Positions 28,921 to 37,400 of a stretch of 64,000 nucleotides of DNA are shown here, one piece after another (the first letter of the stretch is position 1; every line of letters begins with the position of its first letter). Made by a program: the position numbers and the translations under genes. The notes beneath the pieces were generated by a model that was given only the letters and a program-made list of their open reading frames with translations, had not been told where the DNA came from and searched no databases. Source of the stretch: Palleronia sp. LCG004 (GTDB lineage: Bacteria; Pseudomonadota; Alphaproteobacteria; Rhodobacterales; Rhodobacteraceae); NCBI RefSeq assembly GCF_032931615.1, contig NZ_CP136759.1, positions 2,294,001 through 2,358,000 of the forward strand, written 5' to 3'.

Positions 28921-29961
28921 TCAGTCCGCGACGACACCGCCGCAGACGGGGCAATCCTGACGACGTCGAAGCGTGATCGTACGGCTTTCGCCATAGAGCG
29001 CGTCGTGGATCGCCATGCGCCCGCGCAGGCCCTCTCCCGCGCCGGTAAGCTCCTTGATCGCCTCGGCGGCCATCATCGCCCCCACGATCCCCGGAAGCGG
29101 CCCGAGCACGCCCGCCTCGGCACAGCTGGGCGCAAGGCCGGGTGCGGGAGCTTCGGGAAAGATGCAGGCATAGCAGGGAGTACCCTCGGCCGGTGCGAAG
29201 GTCGTCACCTGCCCTTCCCACTGCGACAGCGCACCCGAAATCAGCGGCGTGCCCGTCGCGACGCAGGCCGCGTTGACCGCGTATCGCGTCTCGAAATCGT
29301 CGCATCCATCAAGCACGAGGTCGTATTCGGCGATCAGCGCCTTGGCCATGTCGCGGGTCAATCTGCGCTGATACGGCCGGATCGTGACATAGGGGTTCAC
29401 CGCACGGATCGCCGCCTCGGCGGAAAAGACCTTGGGCATCCCGATCCGCGCATCGCCGTGGATGATCTGGCGCTGCAGGTTGCTTGCCTCGACCACATCG
29501 TCGTCGATCACCCCGAGCGTTCCGACCCCTGCCCCCGCAAGATAGAGCAGCGCGGGCGAACCCAACCCTCCCGCACCCACGACGAGGATGCGCGCCTCCT
29601 TGAGCCGTTTCTGCCCGGTGCCGCCGATCTCCCGCAGGACGACATGCCGCGCATAACGGTCGAGCTCTCCGGGCGCGAAGGTGCCCGTCGCACCGGCTTC
29701 GGGGCGGTTCTCGGGGCGAACGCGGGCTCTAAGCCGCTTCAGACCCGCGCGATACCCGAGGATCAGAGCGCCGATCCCACCGGCGACCAGCCATTCGCCG
29801 GTCGATCCGCCAAGCGCCGGGCGCAGAGGGTTGGGAAAGACGGTAAGCGCCAGGACGGTGACATAGAGGAGCCCCAAAAGGATCACACGGGCCTGCGGGG
29901 GCCAGCCCATGCGCCCTCCGATCCACCAGATTGCGATCGCCACGATCAGGACGAGCAGCAT
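28921..29961 (-). CDS. moeB: ThiF/MoeB family adenylyltransferase with an N-terminal membrane segment
   Basis: A 346-residue E1-like enzyme. Two hydrophobic helices occupy about residues 1-70, an extension in front of the usual fold. The ThiF/MoeB domain follows: LDRYARHVVLREIGGTGQ, nucleotide loop GAGGLGSP, DDDVVEASNLQRQ, and two CxxC zinc pairs (CYAC and the C-terminal CPVC). MoeB adenylates the C-terminus of MoaD for molybdopterin synthesis; ThiF and HesA do the same for other sulfur carriers, so the partner is not certain. The ATG shares a base with the dut stop (TGATG), placing it last in coaBC-dut-moeB. Confidence 0.85.
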   Translation of the reverse strand: MLLVLIVAIAIWWIGGRMGWPPQARVILLGLLYVTVLALTVFPNPLRPALGGSTGEWLVAGGIGALILGYRAGLKRLRARVRPENRPEAGATGTFAPGELDRYARHVVLREIGGTGQKRLKEARILVVGAGGLGSPALLYLAGAGVGTLGVIDDDVVEASNLQRQIIHGDARIGMPKVFSAEAAIRAVNPYVTIRPYQRRLTRDMAKALIAEYDLVLDGCDDFETRYAVNAACVATGTPLISGALSQWEGQVTTFAPAEGTPCYACIFPEAPAPGLAPSCAEAGVLGPLPGIVGAMMAAEAIKELTGAGEGLRGRMAIHDALYGESRTITLRRRQDCPVCGGVVAD

Positions 29962-30434
29962 CAGCCCGCCCCGGTCGACCCGAATCCGCCCTCGCCCCGC
30001 ACCGTATCGTCAAGCGTGTCGCGTGGGACGAACCGCCCGCGCGTGACCGCGGCGAAAACGGCCTGTGCGATCCGCATTCCGTGCGTGACCGTCACCGGCG
30101 CATCGCCGAGATTGACCAGCAGGACGCCGACGGCACCGCGATAATCGGCGTCGATCGTGCCCGGTGAATTCAGAAGCGTGACGCCATGTTTCGCCGCGAA
30201 ACCCGATCGCGGCCGGATCTGCATCTCGAACCCTTCAGGGATCGCCATATGCAGACCTGTCGGAACGATCGCGCGGCCAAGCGGCGGCAGCGTGAGACCG
30301 TCCGGGCGATCATCCGACGGGAAGTTCGCCCGCAGATCGGCCCCCGCGGCTCCTACACTCGCGTAATCGGGCAACGCGATCTCGGGGTCGGCCCAATCGG
30401 CGTGCCGGACGGGAATCTCGATTTCCGCATTCAT
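29961..30434 (-). CDS. dut: dUTP diphosphatase
   Basis: A 157-residue trimeric dUTPase that hydrolyses dUTP to dUMP and pyrophosphate. All five family motifs are present: GAAGADLRA, PRSGFAAKHGV, NSPGTIDADYRG with the catalytic Asp, GMRIAQAVF, and the C-terminal RGEGGFGSTG arm. It overlaps coaBC by four bases (ATGA) at its start and moeB by one base at its end. The coaBC-dut neighbourhood is widespread in proteobacteria and supports both calls. Confidence 0.96.
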   Translation of the reverse strand: MNAEIEIPVRHADWADPEIALPDYASVGAAGADLRANFPSDDRPDGLTLPPLGRAIVPTGLHMAIPEGFEMQIRPRSGFAAKHGVTLLNSPGTIDADYRGAVGVLLVNLGDAPVTVTHGMRIAQAVFAAVTRGRFVPRDTLDDTVRGEGGFGSTGAG

Positions 30435-31639
30435 GTCTCGGATGCCTCCAGATGATCGGCGATGCGGCGCGCGAGCCGTGCCGCCTGCGCCACCTTGGTA
30501 TCGCGGGGCCAGTCCTCGACCCCGTCCGTCGTGACGAGGGTCAGTGCATTTTCTGCCCCGCCCATGATCCCCGTCGCCGGTGAGACATCGTTGGCGAGGA
30601 TCCAGTCACATCCCTTCCGCACACGCTTGGCGGTCGCGTTCTCGAGGACGTTCTCCGTCTCGGCCGCGAACCCCACGACGAGTCGCGGACGACCTTCTTC
30701 CATCCGCGCGATGGTAGCGAGGATATCCGGGTTCTCGACGAGGTCGAGATGGGGCAACCCGGATGGACCCTTCTTCATCTTCTGCCCGGCCGCGTTCGCC
30801 ACGCGCCAATCGGCAACAGCGGCGGCGAAGATCGCGACATCCGCCGGAAGTGCGCCCTCCACGGCGTCGAGCATCTCGGCCGCCGTCTCGACGCGACGGA
30901 TATCGACCCCCTGCGGCGGCGGACGATCGGCGGGTCCCGTCACGAATGTCACGCGCGCCCCGAGATCGCGGAGCGCCGCGGCGATTGCCGCCCCCTGCGC
31001 ACCGGAGGAGCGGTTGGCGATATAGCGCACGGGATCGATCGGCTCATGCGTCGGCCCGGACGTCACGACGACATGCCGTCCCGCAAGCGGTCCGCCCCCC
31101 AGCCGGATCCCGACAGCTTCGACGATTTCGAGCGGTTCGGCCATGCGTCCCGGGCCGAATTCGCCGCAGGCCATGTCCCCCTCGTTCGGGCCGACGGTTG
31201 CGATACCATCGGCCGTCAGCGTCCCGAGATTTCGACGTGTCGCCGCGTGCGTCCACATACGCACGTTCATCGCGGGGGCCATCAGGACGGGTGTGTCGGT
31301 CGCGAGGAGCAGCGTGGAGGCAAGGTCGTCGGCGTGGCCGCCGGCCATCTTCGCCATCAGGTCGGCGGTTGCCGGGGCCACGACGATGAGATCGGCCACG
31401 CGAGAAAGCTGGATATGCCCCATCTCGGCCTCGTCGGTCAGATCCCACAGATCGTCGTAGACCTTCCGCCCGCAAAGCGATGACAGGGAAAGCGGCGTGA
31501 CGAACTCCGCTCCGGCGCGCGTGAGGACGGGCGTGACCGTTGCGCCCCGTTCGCGCAACCGCCGGACGAGGTCGAGCGACTTGTAGGCCGCGATGCCGCC
31601 ACCCACGATCAGAAGGATATGTTTGCCCTGGAGGTTCAT
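30431..31639 (-). CDS. coaBC: Bifunctional phosphopantothenoylcysteine decarboxylase / phosphopantothenate-cysteine ligase
   Basis: A 402-residue fusion for coenzyme A synthesis. The N-terminal half (about 1-185) is the FMN-dependent decarboxylase CoaC with APAMNVRMW and GDMACGEFGPGRM. The C-terminal half (about 190-402) is the CTP-dependent ligase CoaB with SGPTHEPIDPVRYIAN and the KMKK lysine segment. ATG 31639 is chosen because the preceding residues do not fit the family. It heads the overlapping unit coaBC-dut-moeB. The chaN stop lies 42 bases upstream, so the unit may also be reached by transcription from rpoH2-chaN. Confidence 0.95.
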   Translation of the reverse strand: MNLQGKHILLIVGGGIAAYKSLDLVRRLRERGATVTPVLTRAGAEFVTPLSLSSLCGRKVYDDLWDLTDEAEMGHIQLSRVADLIVVAPATADLMAKMAGGHADDLASTLLLATDTPVLMAPAMNVRMWTHAATRRNLGTLTADGIATVGPNEGDMACGEFGPGRMAEPLEIVEAVGIRLGGGPLAGRHVVVTSGPTHEPIDPVRYIANRSSGAQGAAIAAALRDLGARVTFVTGPADRPPPQGVDIRRVETAAEMLDAVEGALPADVAIFAAAVADWRVANAAGQKMKKGPSGLPHLDLVENPDILATIARMEEGRPRLVVGFAAETENVLENATAKRVRKGCDWILANDVSPATGIMGGAENALTLVTTDGVEDWPRDTKVAQAARLARRIADHLEASET

Positions 31640-31681
31640 CGCCGAGACCCTAGGCGAGAGCCACGGGACCGGCAAGCCGCG

Positions 31682-32479
31682 CTAGCGCAGGGCGTCGCAG
31701 GGATCGTCCCGGTCGTCCGGATAGCCGCCGGCGATCACCACATGGTCGAAAGGCGCATCGGACTCAGCGTCGACATATTGTCCGATCGAAGTGACCGAGA
31801 GGTCGGGCCGCGCAGCCTTCAGATATACGGGAACGCCCCAATCGTTTCTCGCATGGCCGTTGCCCGTGACGATCGCGACAGAGCCGCCGGTTTCATCGAA
31901 GGCGCGGATCGCAATCTGTGCAAGCGTGGCGTCTCGCAACCTCTGGGCCTCGACCATGCCGGCCAGCATTTCTGGAGGCATCAACCCGCAATGCGCCTCT
32001 GCCTGCTCGGCCTCACGGATCGCCCGTTCTTCGAGGGGGATTGGAATATCTAGAGCAAAGCTCTCTGAAGCGCCGGGTCCGATCACCGCCGCGGCACCGT
32101 CCTCGACAGCCAGAGCGGCCCGGTCTCGCGCAACGCTTGCGCCGTAGATCCGGGCACCGTTCGCCCTAGCAAAGATCGGTGCATAGATGTTGAAATCGGG
32201 CCAACCGCGTTCTTCCCAGGCAAGTGCGGTCCCGAGAATTTCGGCAGGATCGCCTTGCATATCGGTGGCAATTTCGCCCTGTTCGGGTTCGAGCATCTCG
32301 AACACGATTGCAGAAGGTCCCATGCGGTCGATCCAGCCGGCCTGATTGGCATGATGCTCTGCGATGTCGTGAAGTTCGCCCATCACGACGATATCCGCCT
32401 TCAGAGGTACGTCCTGCGCATGCGCGATCGCCGTCCCGAGGGTCAGGACGGCGATGGACAGTCGAATGAAGCACCTCAC
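31682..32479 (-). CDS. ChaN family exported protein
   Basis: A 265-residue protein with a Sec signal peptide (cleavage near AHA, residue 20) and no lipobox, followed by a ChaN/Tiki-like domain (VMGELHDIAEHH near the start with the conserved Glu and His, VFEMLEPEQ, and VTGNGHARNDWGVP near the end). ChaN-like proteins bind haem or metal in some bacteria; their physiological role is not settled. The start overlaps the rpoH2 stop by four bases (ATGA), so it is made from the rpoH2 transcript and may belong to the stress response that sigma factor serves. Confidence 0.82.
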   Translation of the reverse strand: MRCFIRLSIAVLTLGTAIAHAQDVPLKADIVVMGELHDIAEHHANQAGWIDRMGPSAIVFEMLEPEQGEIATDMQGDPAEILGTALAWEERGWPDFNIYAPIFARANGARIYGASVARDRAALAVEDGAAAVIGPGASESFALDIPIPLEERAIREAEQAEAHCGLMPPEMLAGMVEAQRLRDATLAQIAIRAFDETGGSVAIVTGNGHARNDWGVPVYLKAARPDLSVTSIGQYVDAESDAPFDHVVIAGGYPDDRDDPCDALR

Positions 32480-33354
32480 GCGAGGAAGTGCATCACTTCC
32501 GTCGATTGCGTCTCAAGCGACCGGCGCATTTTCTGGAACGCGGCGGCTTCGAGCTGCCTCACCCGTTCCTTGCTGAGCCCGAGTTCGCTTCCGAGGCTTT
32601 CGAGAGTGCGGGGCTGGTCGCGAAGCTTGCGCTCACGGACGATGAATTGCTCACGCTCGTTGAGTTGCCCGATCGCATCGACGAGCCAGGCCCGCAGGGT
32701 GTCGATATCCTTGGCGTGGCTGACCGTCTCGTCGGCCTGCGCACTGTCATCTTCGAGCGCGTCGATCCACTGACGCCCCTCGTCCTCGGCCGATTGCGTG
32801 GCGTTCAGGGAGAAGTCGGACCCTGCAAGGCGACCCTCCATCATCTCGACATCGTGGAGCGGAACGCCCACCTCGACCGAGATCATGTGGCGCATCTGGT
32901 GCCGGTCGAGCGGCTCGCCACGGGCGGCTGCCTCCCGCTCAAGTCGGGCCTGGACGCGGCGCATGTTAAAGAACAGCGATTTCTGCGACGAGGTCGATCC
33001 GGTTCGGACCATCGACCAGTTGCGCATCACGTAGTCCTGGATCGACGCCTTGATCCACCAGACCGCGTAGGTCGAGAACCGCACGCCACGATCGGGATCG
33101 AACTTGTCGGCCGCCTTCATCAGGCCGAGCCCGGCCTCTTGGATCAGGTCGTTCATCGGAGCGCCGTATCGCCGGAACTTCGATGCCATGCTGATCGCAA
33201 GGCGCATGTAAGCGGTGATCAGCCGATGCAGTGCCGCCTCGTCGCGCTGGTCGCGCCAGGCATATGCCAGTTTCAACTCGGTGTCGGCGTCCAGCAGTTC
33301 GGCTTGCATCGCACGCCGCGACAAGGTCTGGTCGGAAAAGCCGTCGAATGCCAT
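32476..33354 (-). CDS. rpoH: RNA polymerase sigma factor of the RpoH family (RpoH2-like)
   Basis: A 292-residue group 3 sigma factor. The RpoH-specific box is present (SQKSLFFNMRR, about residue 126). Region 2 has RFSTYAVWWIKASIQDYV, and region 4.2 has LGSELGLSKERVRQLEAAAF. The N-terminus (MAFDGFSDQTLSRRAM) matches the second RpoH type of Rhodobacterales (RpoHII), which in Rhodobacter sphaeroides serves the singlet-oxygen and oxidative stress response. ATG 33354 follows GGGAGA. An ECF-type promoter match lies about 75-100 bases upstream. chaN is co-translated from the same message. Confidence 0.93.
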   Translation of the reverse strand: MAFDGFSDQTLSRRAMQAELLDADTELKLAYAWRDQRDEAALHRLITAYMRLAISMASKFRRYGAPMNDLIQEAGLGLMKAADKFDPDRGVRFSTYAVWWIKASIQDYVMRNWSMVRTGSTSSQKSLFFNMRRVQARLEREAAARGEPLDRHQMRHMISVEVGVPLHDVEMMEGRLAGSDFSLNATQSAEDEGRQWIDALEDDSAQADETVSHAKDIDTLRAWLVDAIGQLNEREQFIVRERKLRDQPRTLESLGSELGLSKERVRQLEAAAFQKMRRSLETQSTEVMHFLA

Positions 33355-33428
33355 TCTGCAATCTCCCTGCATATAATCCAGTGCCGGGCGCGGTGAGTTA
33401 GATGTTATTTCACATAGCCCTTCAGTTG

Positions 33429-33456
33429 TGAGACGCGGCGACCGGACGAAAGTTCC
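33429..33456 (-). promoter_or_regulatory. ECF-sigma type promoter of rpoH-chaN
   Basis: On the reverse strand GGAACTT (from 33456) is followed by GTCTCA (to 33429) after 15 bases, close to the RpoE-type consensus GGAACTT-N15/16-GTCTAA. Read as GGAAC-N16-CGTC it also matches the alphaproteobacterial EcfG pattern at all but one position. The start of transcription would fall near 33423, giving a leader of about 70 bases. Confidence 0.5.
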
Positions 33457-33498
33457 GGAATTTTGTTGCCAAAGCTCTCATTCAATCTAGGGAGCCTA

Positions 33499-33738
33499 AT
33501 GGAGCGGCATTCAGATGCCCGCTATCCGGTCACATTGACGGGGATGATATCGGGCGGGCAATCCCTCAGGATTGGCTTTCAGGAAATCGCGCTGACACCT
33601 GATGCCGCCGCGGGGACACATGCCGATCAAGGCAAGTTTCACTGCCCGAACGTCGCCTCGGACACGATCGTTCCCCGCCTGCCTCGTCGCAGACGTGAAA
33701 ACCGGGCGACACTGAACCGCGCTGTTCATCGACGGTGA
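33499..33738 (+). CDS. Doubtful small protein of 79 residues
   Basis: A frame starting at ATG 33499, with AGGGAG 4 bases upstream. The first 30 residues (MERHSDARYPVTLTG and following) faintly recall the start of a PilZ domain, but the remainder is short and arginine-rich, and the C-terminal part of such a domain is missing. It may be a gene remnant or no gene at all. It is divergent from rpoH. Confidence 0.2.
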   Translation: MERHSDARYPVTLTGMISGGQSLRIGFQEIALTPDAAAGTHADQGKFHCPNVASDTIVPRLPRRRRENRATLNRAVHRR

Positions 33739-33796
33739 TCCGGTTGCACACAAAAGTCGATTGGCCATCGTCAGATACGCGGATTACCGTCACTCC

Positions 33797-34483
33797 ATGT
33801 CCTGTACTCTCATCCTTGCGGATCCTGCCTTTTCGAGTTGGTCCATGCGTGCCTGGCTCGTCGTTCACCGGTTCGGCATTCCCGTGACCGAAAGATGGGT
33901 CACCCTTTATGACGAGGTTCCGCTAGAGGTGCAGATCGACGCGGCACCGGCGCGGACCGTCCCGGTGCTGCTTTGCGACGACGGCACCTGCGTTACCGAT
34001 TCGCTCGCGATCGCGGAAGAGCTTGCGAGCCGTCACCCCGAGCGCGCGCTCTGGCCGCGGGATCCGAGCTTGCGTGCAATGGCGCGATCGCTTGCCGCCG
34101 AGATGCATTCCGGATTTTCCGCATTGCGCGCAGAATGCCCCATGTGCCTCAGGACCGGGTATGCCGACGTGCCCGTTGCGGAAAGCGTCGCGGCCGATCT
34201 CGACCGGCTCGCGACGATCTGGGCCGATGCGCTTGCGAGGTCGGGTGGGCCGTGGCTTGCCGGAGATTATTCCATTGCCGACGCATTCTACGCCCCGGTC
34301 GCGGCACGGATCGCAGGCTACGACCTTGCGGTGACCGAAATCGCACGCGCCTATGTCGACAGGCATCTCGCCGATCCGGCCTTCCGCGACTGGCGTGAGA
34401 TGGGTCTCACGCGTGGTGGGGATCTGCACGACAGCGCCTACGCCCGCCCGCATCGCCGCGTGCCTTGGCCGGAGGGGCGTTAA
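33797..34483 (+). CDS. Glutathione S-transferase family protein
   Basis: A 228-residue protein with an N-terminal thioredoxin-like GST domain (about residues 1-85: SSWSMRAWLVVHRFGIP, the cis-Pro in RTVPVL, and the glutathione-binding DSLAIAEEL) and an all-helical C-terminal domain (WLAGDYSIADAFYAPVAARI). The SSWS start resembles the Ser-type active site of zeta or related classes. The substrate is unknown. ATG 33797 is chosen over the frame's open upstream part because the first beta strand begins there. comM follows after 57 bases. Confidence 0.87.
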   Translation: MSCTLILADPAFSSWSMRAWLVVHRFGIPVTERWVTLYDEVPLEVQIDAAPARTVPVLLCDDGTCVTDSLAIAEELASRHPERALWPRDPSLRAMARSLAAEMHSGFSALRAECPMCLRTGYADVPVAESVAADLDRLATIWADALARSGGPWLAGDYSIADAFYAPVAARIAGYDLAVTEIARAYVDRHLADPAFRDWREMGLTRGGDLHDSAYARPHRRVPWPEGR

Positions 34484-34511
34484 CCGAAGGACAAGACGAG
34501 AGCGCTAAGGG

Positions 34512-34534
34512 ATTCCCCTGGAAACGAGGGGAAT
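34512..34534 (+). promoter_or_regulatory. Hairpin covering the comM ribosome-binding site
   Basis: A perfect inverted repeat ATTCCCCT / AGGGGAAT with a 7-base loop. The right arm contains AGGGGA, the Shine-Dalgarno sequence, 8 bases before the TTG start of comM. In the folded mRNA the site is paired, so translation would be low unless the stem opens. No T-tract follows, arguing against a terminator. Confidence 0.5.
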
Positions 34535-34540
34535 ACCACA

Positions 34541-36049
34541 TTGGTCGCGCGCGCCTACACTGTCGCCTTCGAAGGGATCGAGGCGCGTCTCGTCGAGGTT
34601 CAATGCGCCGTGTCGCTGGGCCTTCCCGCCTTTTCCATCGTCGGGCTGCCCGACAAGGCGGTGAGCGAGGCGCGAGACCGCGTGCGTGCGGCGCTCGATG
34701 CGCTGAATATCGCGCTGCCCTCGAAGCGGGTCGTCATCAATCTTTCCCCCGCCGACCTGCCGAAGATCGGCAGTCATTTCGATCTGCCGATCGCGATGGC
34801 GATCCTCGCCGCGCTCGAAATCGTGCCTGCGGACATGGTCGAGGGGACGCTGGCCTTGGGCGAGCTGTCGCTCGACGGGAAACTGCGCCCCGTCATCGGT
34901 GCGCTTCCTGCCGCCATGGCCGCGGCGGAAAGCGGCCGGTCGCTTCTCTGTCCGCACGGATCGGGTGCCGAGGCCGCCTGGGTCGACGCGACGGCGGTGA
35001 TCGCGCCCAGAACGCTCGGCACTGCGATCCAGCATTTTACGGGGCAGGCGCCGCTCGCTCCCGCCGAAGCGGGCGAGGTCGTCGAGGATCCCGGAATCCG
35101 CGACCTGAGCGAGGTCCGCGGCCAGGAACGCGCCAAGCGCGCGCTCGAAATCGCGGCGGCAGGACGTCATCACCTCATCATGGTCGGCACACCCGGATCG
35201 GGGAAATCGATGCTGGCCCAGCGCATGCCGGGAATCCTGCCGCCCCTGACGCCTGCCGAAGCACTCGAGACGTCGATGATCCACTCCCTCGCCGGTCTCA
35301 TCGAAGAGGGCGGGATCAGCCGCACCCGGCCCTTTCAGGAGCCGCATCATACCGCCTCGATGGCCGCCATCGTCGGCGGCGGCAAGGGCGCGAAGCCGGG
35401 GCAGATCAGCCTCGCCCATAACGGCGTGCTTTTCATGGACGAGTTTCCGGAATTCGCGCGGGCCGTCCTCGAAACGCTCCGCCAACCGATCGAGACCGGC
35501 GACGTCGTGATCGCACGGGCCAACGCCCATGTACGCTACCCTTGCCGGTTCCTGCTCGTCGCGGCGGCGAACCCGTGCAAATGCGGGTACCTGCCCGACC
35601 CTGCACGAGCCTGCGCGCGGGTTCCCGATTGCGGGGCGGATTACCTCGGCCGCATTTCCGGGCCGTTGATGGATCGTTTCGACCTGCGGGTCGAGGTGCC
35701 GCCCGTCGATTTCGCCGATCTCGACAACGCGCCCTCCGGCGAGCGCACCGAGGTCGTCGCCGCCCGCGTGGCCAGTGCACGCGCGGTCCAGGACAAGCGC
35801 TTCGCCGAACATCCCCGCGTCCGGGTCAACGCCGATGCCGAGGGCGCGTTGCTCGACCGCATCGCCGTGCCCGATGCCGAGAGCAAGGCACTTCTCCTCG
35901 GCGCGGCCGAGCGTCTGGGCCTCAGCGCGCGAGGCTATCATCGCGTGCTGCGCGTCGCCCGCACGATCGCCGATCTGGATGGCGCGCCCGACATTCGCCG
36001 CCCCCACGTGGCAGAGGCGTTGTCGTTCCGCCTGACCGCCCGAGCCTAG
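34541..36049 (+). CDS. comM: ComM/YifB family Mg-chelatase-like AAA+ ATPase
   Basis: A 502-residue protein with an N-terminal Lon-protease-like domain (about 1-170, with FSIVGLPDKAVSEARDRVR), a central Mg-chelatase AAA+ domain with Walker A GTPGSGKS, EPHHTAS and FMDEFPEF, and a C-terminal helical domain (LSARGYHRVLRVARTIADL). ComM hexamers drive branch migration of DNA during natural transformation. The start is TTG 34541, which gives the family N-terminus VARAYTVAFEGIEA; its ribosome-binding site is held in a hairpin. The stop overlaps the convergent CoA-transferase stop by four bases (CTAG). Confidence 0.92.
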   Translation: MVARAYTVAFEGIEARLVEVQCAVSLGLPAFSIVGLPDKAVSEARDRVRAALDALNIALPSKRVVINLSPADLPKIGSHFDLPIAMAILAALEIVPADMVEGTLALGELSLDGKLRPVIGALPAAMAAAESGRSLLCPHGSGAEAAWVDATAVIAPRTLGTAIQHFTGQAPLAPAEAGEVVEDPGIRDLSEVRGQERAKRALEIAAAGRHHLIMVGTPGSGKSMLAQRMPGILPPLTPAEALETSMIHSLAGLIEEGGISRTRPFQEPHHTASMAAIVGGGKGAKPGQISLAHNGVLFMDEFPEFARAVLETLRQPIETGDVVIARANAHVRYPCRFLLVAAANPCKCGYLPDPARACARVPDCGADYLGRISGPLMDRFDLRVEVPPVDFADLDNAPSGERTEVVAARVASARAVQDKRFAEHPRVRVNADAEGALLDRIAVPDAESKALLLGAAERLGLSARGYHRVLRVARTIADLDGAPDIRRPHVAEALSFRLTARA

Positions 36050-37224
36050 CCCGAGCCCGCTCCGAGTACGCCATCGGCCACCAGCCGGGCGATCTCGTCC
36101 GCCCCGATCCCCCAGCCCTCGAGCGCCTGGGGACGCGGCACGCTCGCCTCGGCGGGTGTCATCGAGACCCGGCCAGCCTTGCCGCCGATCCGCGGCGCGG
36201 GTGCGGCCTGAACCACGCTGTCGATCTCGGCAAAGACGCCGCGTGCCACGTTCGCGGGATGCGTTTGCGCCTCAGCCGGCTCCAGCACCGGCGTCACGCA
36301 GCCATCGGTTCCGTGGAAAAGCGCCACCCAGTGATCGCGCGGACGCGTCGCGAAGATCGCGGCCATCCGCTGCGCGCAAGCCGCATCGTCTGCGGGGTCC
36401 ATGCTTGCGAAGATGGGCTCGTCCGAAAGCCCCAGCCCGTCGAGCAGTATGCGGCGGAAGGCGGGTTCGATCGCGCCTACGACCAGCCACCGGCCATCTC
36501 CGCAGAGATAGGTTCGGTAGTAGTGCCGCCCCCCGTCGAGCGGATTGTTTCCCGCGGGTCCGTGGAGCCCCATCGCGCCCAGCGCGTCGAGCAGCGTCGC
36601 GAGGCTTGCCGAGCCGTCGACGATGTTCGCATCGACGACCTGCCCCCTGCCCGTCTCGCGCGCCTGCATCACCGCGCTCAGAAGACCGATGACGGCGAAG
36701 AGCGCGCCAGCGGCCATGTCGCCCATCAGGGGCGGCATGCCGACGGGCGGCGCACCGTCTCTCCCGAAGCGGGAGAGGACGCCCGAAAGCCCGAGATAGT
36801 TGAGGTCGTGACCGGCCATTCCCGCCATCGGTCCGTCCTGTCCCCATCCCGTCACCCGCACATAGGCAAGGCGAGGGGCAAGCGCGTGACACTCCCGGGG
36901 TCCGAGACCCAGCCGTTCCATCGCGCCCGGACGATACCCTTCGATCAGCGCGTCCGACCGGGAGACGAGGCGGCACACCAGATCGCGCCCGGCCGCGGCC
37001 TTGAGATCCACCTCGACGAGCGGGCGCGAGCGATAGAAGATCGACGCCGCGCGCATCGACGCGAAGTCGAGATCCGCGCCGAGGGCGGGATAGCCGCCCG
37101 GCCGGTCGATCCGGATCACCTCCGCCCCGAGATCGGCGAGCAGCATGGCGGCATAGGGCACGGGCCCGATCCCCGTGAACTCCACCACCCTGAGACCGGC
37201 AAGCGGTCCGTCGCGTTTCTCCAT
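36046..37224 (-). CDS. CaiB/BaiF family CoA-transferase (class III)
   Basis: A 392-residue class III CoA-transferase or alpha-methylacyl-CoA racemase-like enzyme: N-terminal LRVVEFTGIGPVPYAAMLLADLGAE, the Asp of AGHDLNYLGLSG (catalytic in both subgroups), and GRGQVVDANIVDG. The GHD context and overall pattern favour the racemase subgroup, which inverts 2-methyl-branched acyl-CoA. It is divergent from an acyl-CoA dehydrogenase (176 bases between the starts), so both may serve breakdown of one branched or unusual acid. GGAGGAGA precedes the ATG. Confidence 0.85.
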   Translation of the reverse strand: MEKRDGPLAGLRVVEFTGIGPVPYAAMLLADLGAEVIRIDRPGGYPALGADLDFASMRAASIFYRSRPLVEVDLKAAAGRDLVCRLVSRSDALIEGYRPGAMERLGLGPRECHALAPRLAYVRVTGWGQDGPMAGMAGHDLNYLGLSGVLSRFGRDGAPPVGMPPLMGDMAAGALFAVIGLLSAVMQARETGRGQVVDANIVDGSASLATLLDALGAMGLHGPAGNNPLDGGRHYYRTYLCGDGRWLVVGAIEPAFRRILLDGLGLSDEPIFASMDPADDAACAQRMAAIFATRPRDHWVALFHGTDGCVTPVLEPAEAQTHPANVARGVFAEIDSVVQAAPAPRIGGKAGRVSMTPAEASVPRPQALEGWGIGADEIARLVADGVLGAGSG

Positions 37225-37282
37225 CGTGTTCTCCTCCGGTCGAGAGAGTTACGCGAGGGCCGCGTCATGGCCACTGCAAAAT

Positions 37283-37299
37283 TTACCTCGTAACCGGTT
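37283..37299. promoter_or_regulatory. Possible operator in the CoA-transferase / acyl-CoA dehydrogenase spacer
   Basis: Two short dyads touch each other: TTAC-CTC-GTAA at 37283-37293 and AACCGGTT at 37292-37299. They lie in the 176-base divergent spacer, where a regulator of both genes would act. No matching regulator gene is adjacent. Confidence 0.25.
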
Positions 37300-37400
37300 C
37301 CATCTGCGATAGGCTCGAACCCGATGGCGGGAAGACGGATCCGCCGCGCCCCCTGGGAGGATTGCGGGGCGCCAGATCTCCGTCGCAGGGAGGACATCGC

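Larger units (their letters stand above)
33355..33796. other. 442-base spacer between rpoH and the GST gene
   Basis: This gap holds the reverse-strand promoter region of rpoH (33429-33456), the 8-bp palindrome TTCCGGAA at 33453-33460, and a doubtful small plus-strand frame (33499-33738). Nothing else is recognised. Confidence 0.5.

Noticed and set aside
27232..30144. A 970-residue open frame on the plus strand
   Set aside because: It lies antisense across the M3 peptidase, hppD and moeB genes, has no domain pattern and is rich in Arg, Pro and Ala, as expected for a shadow frame in GC-rich DNA.
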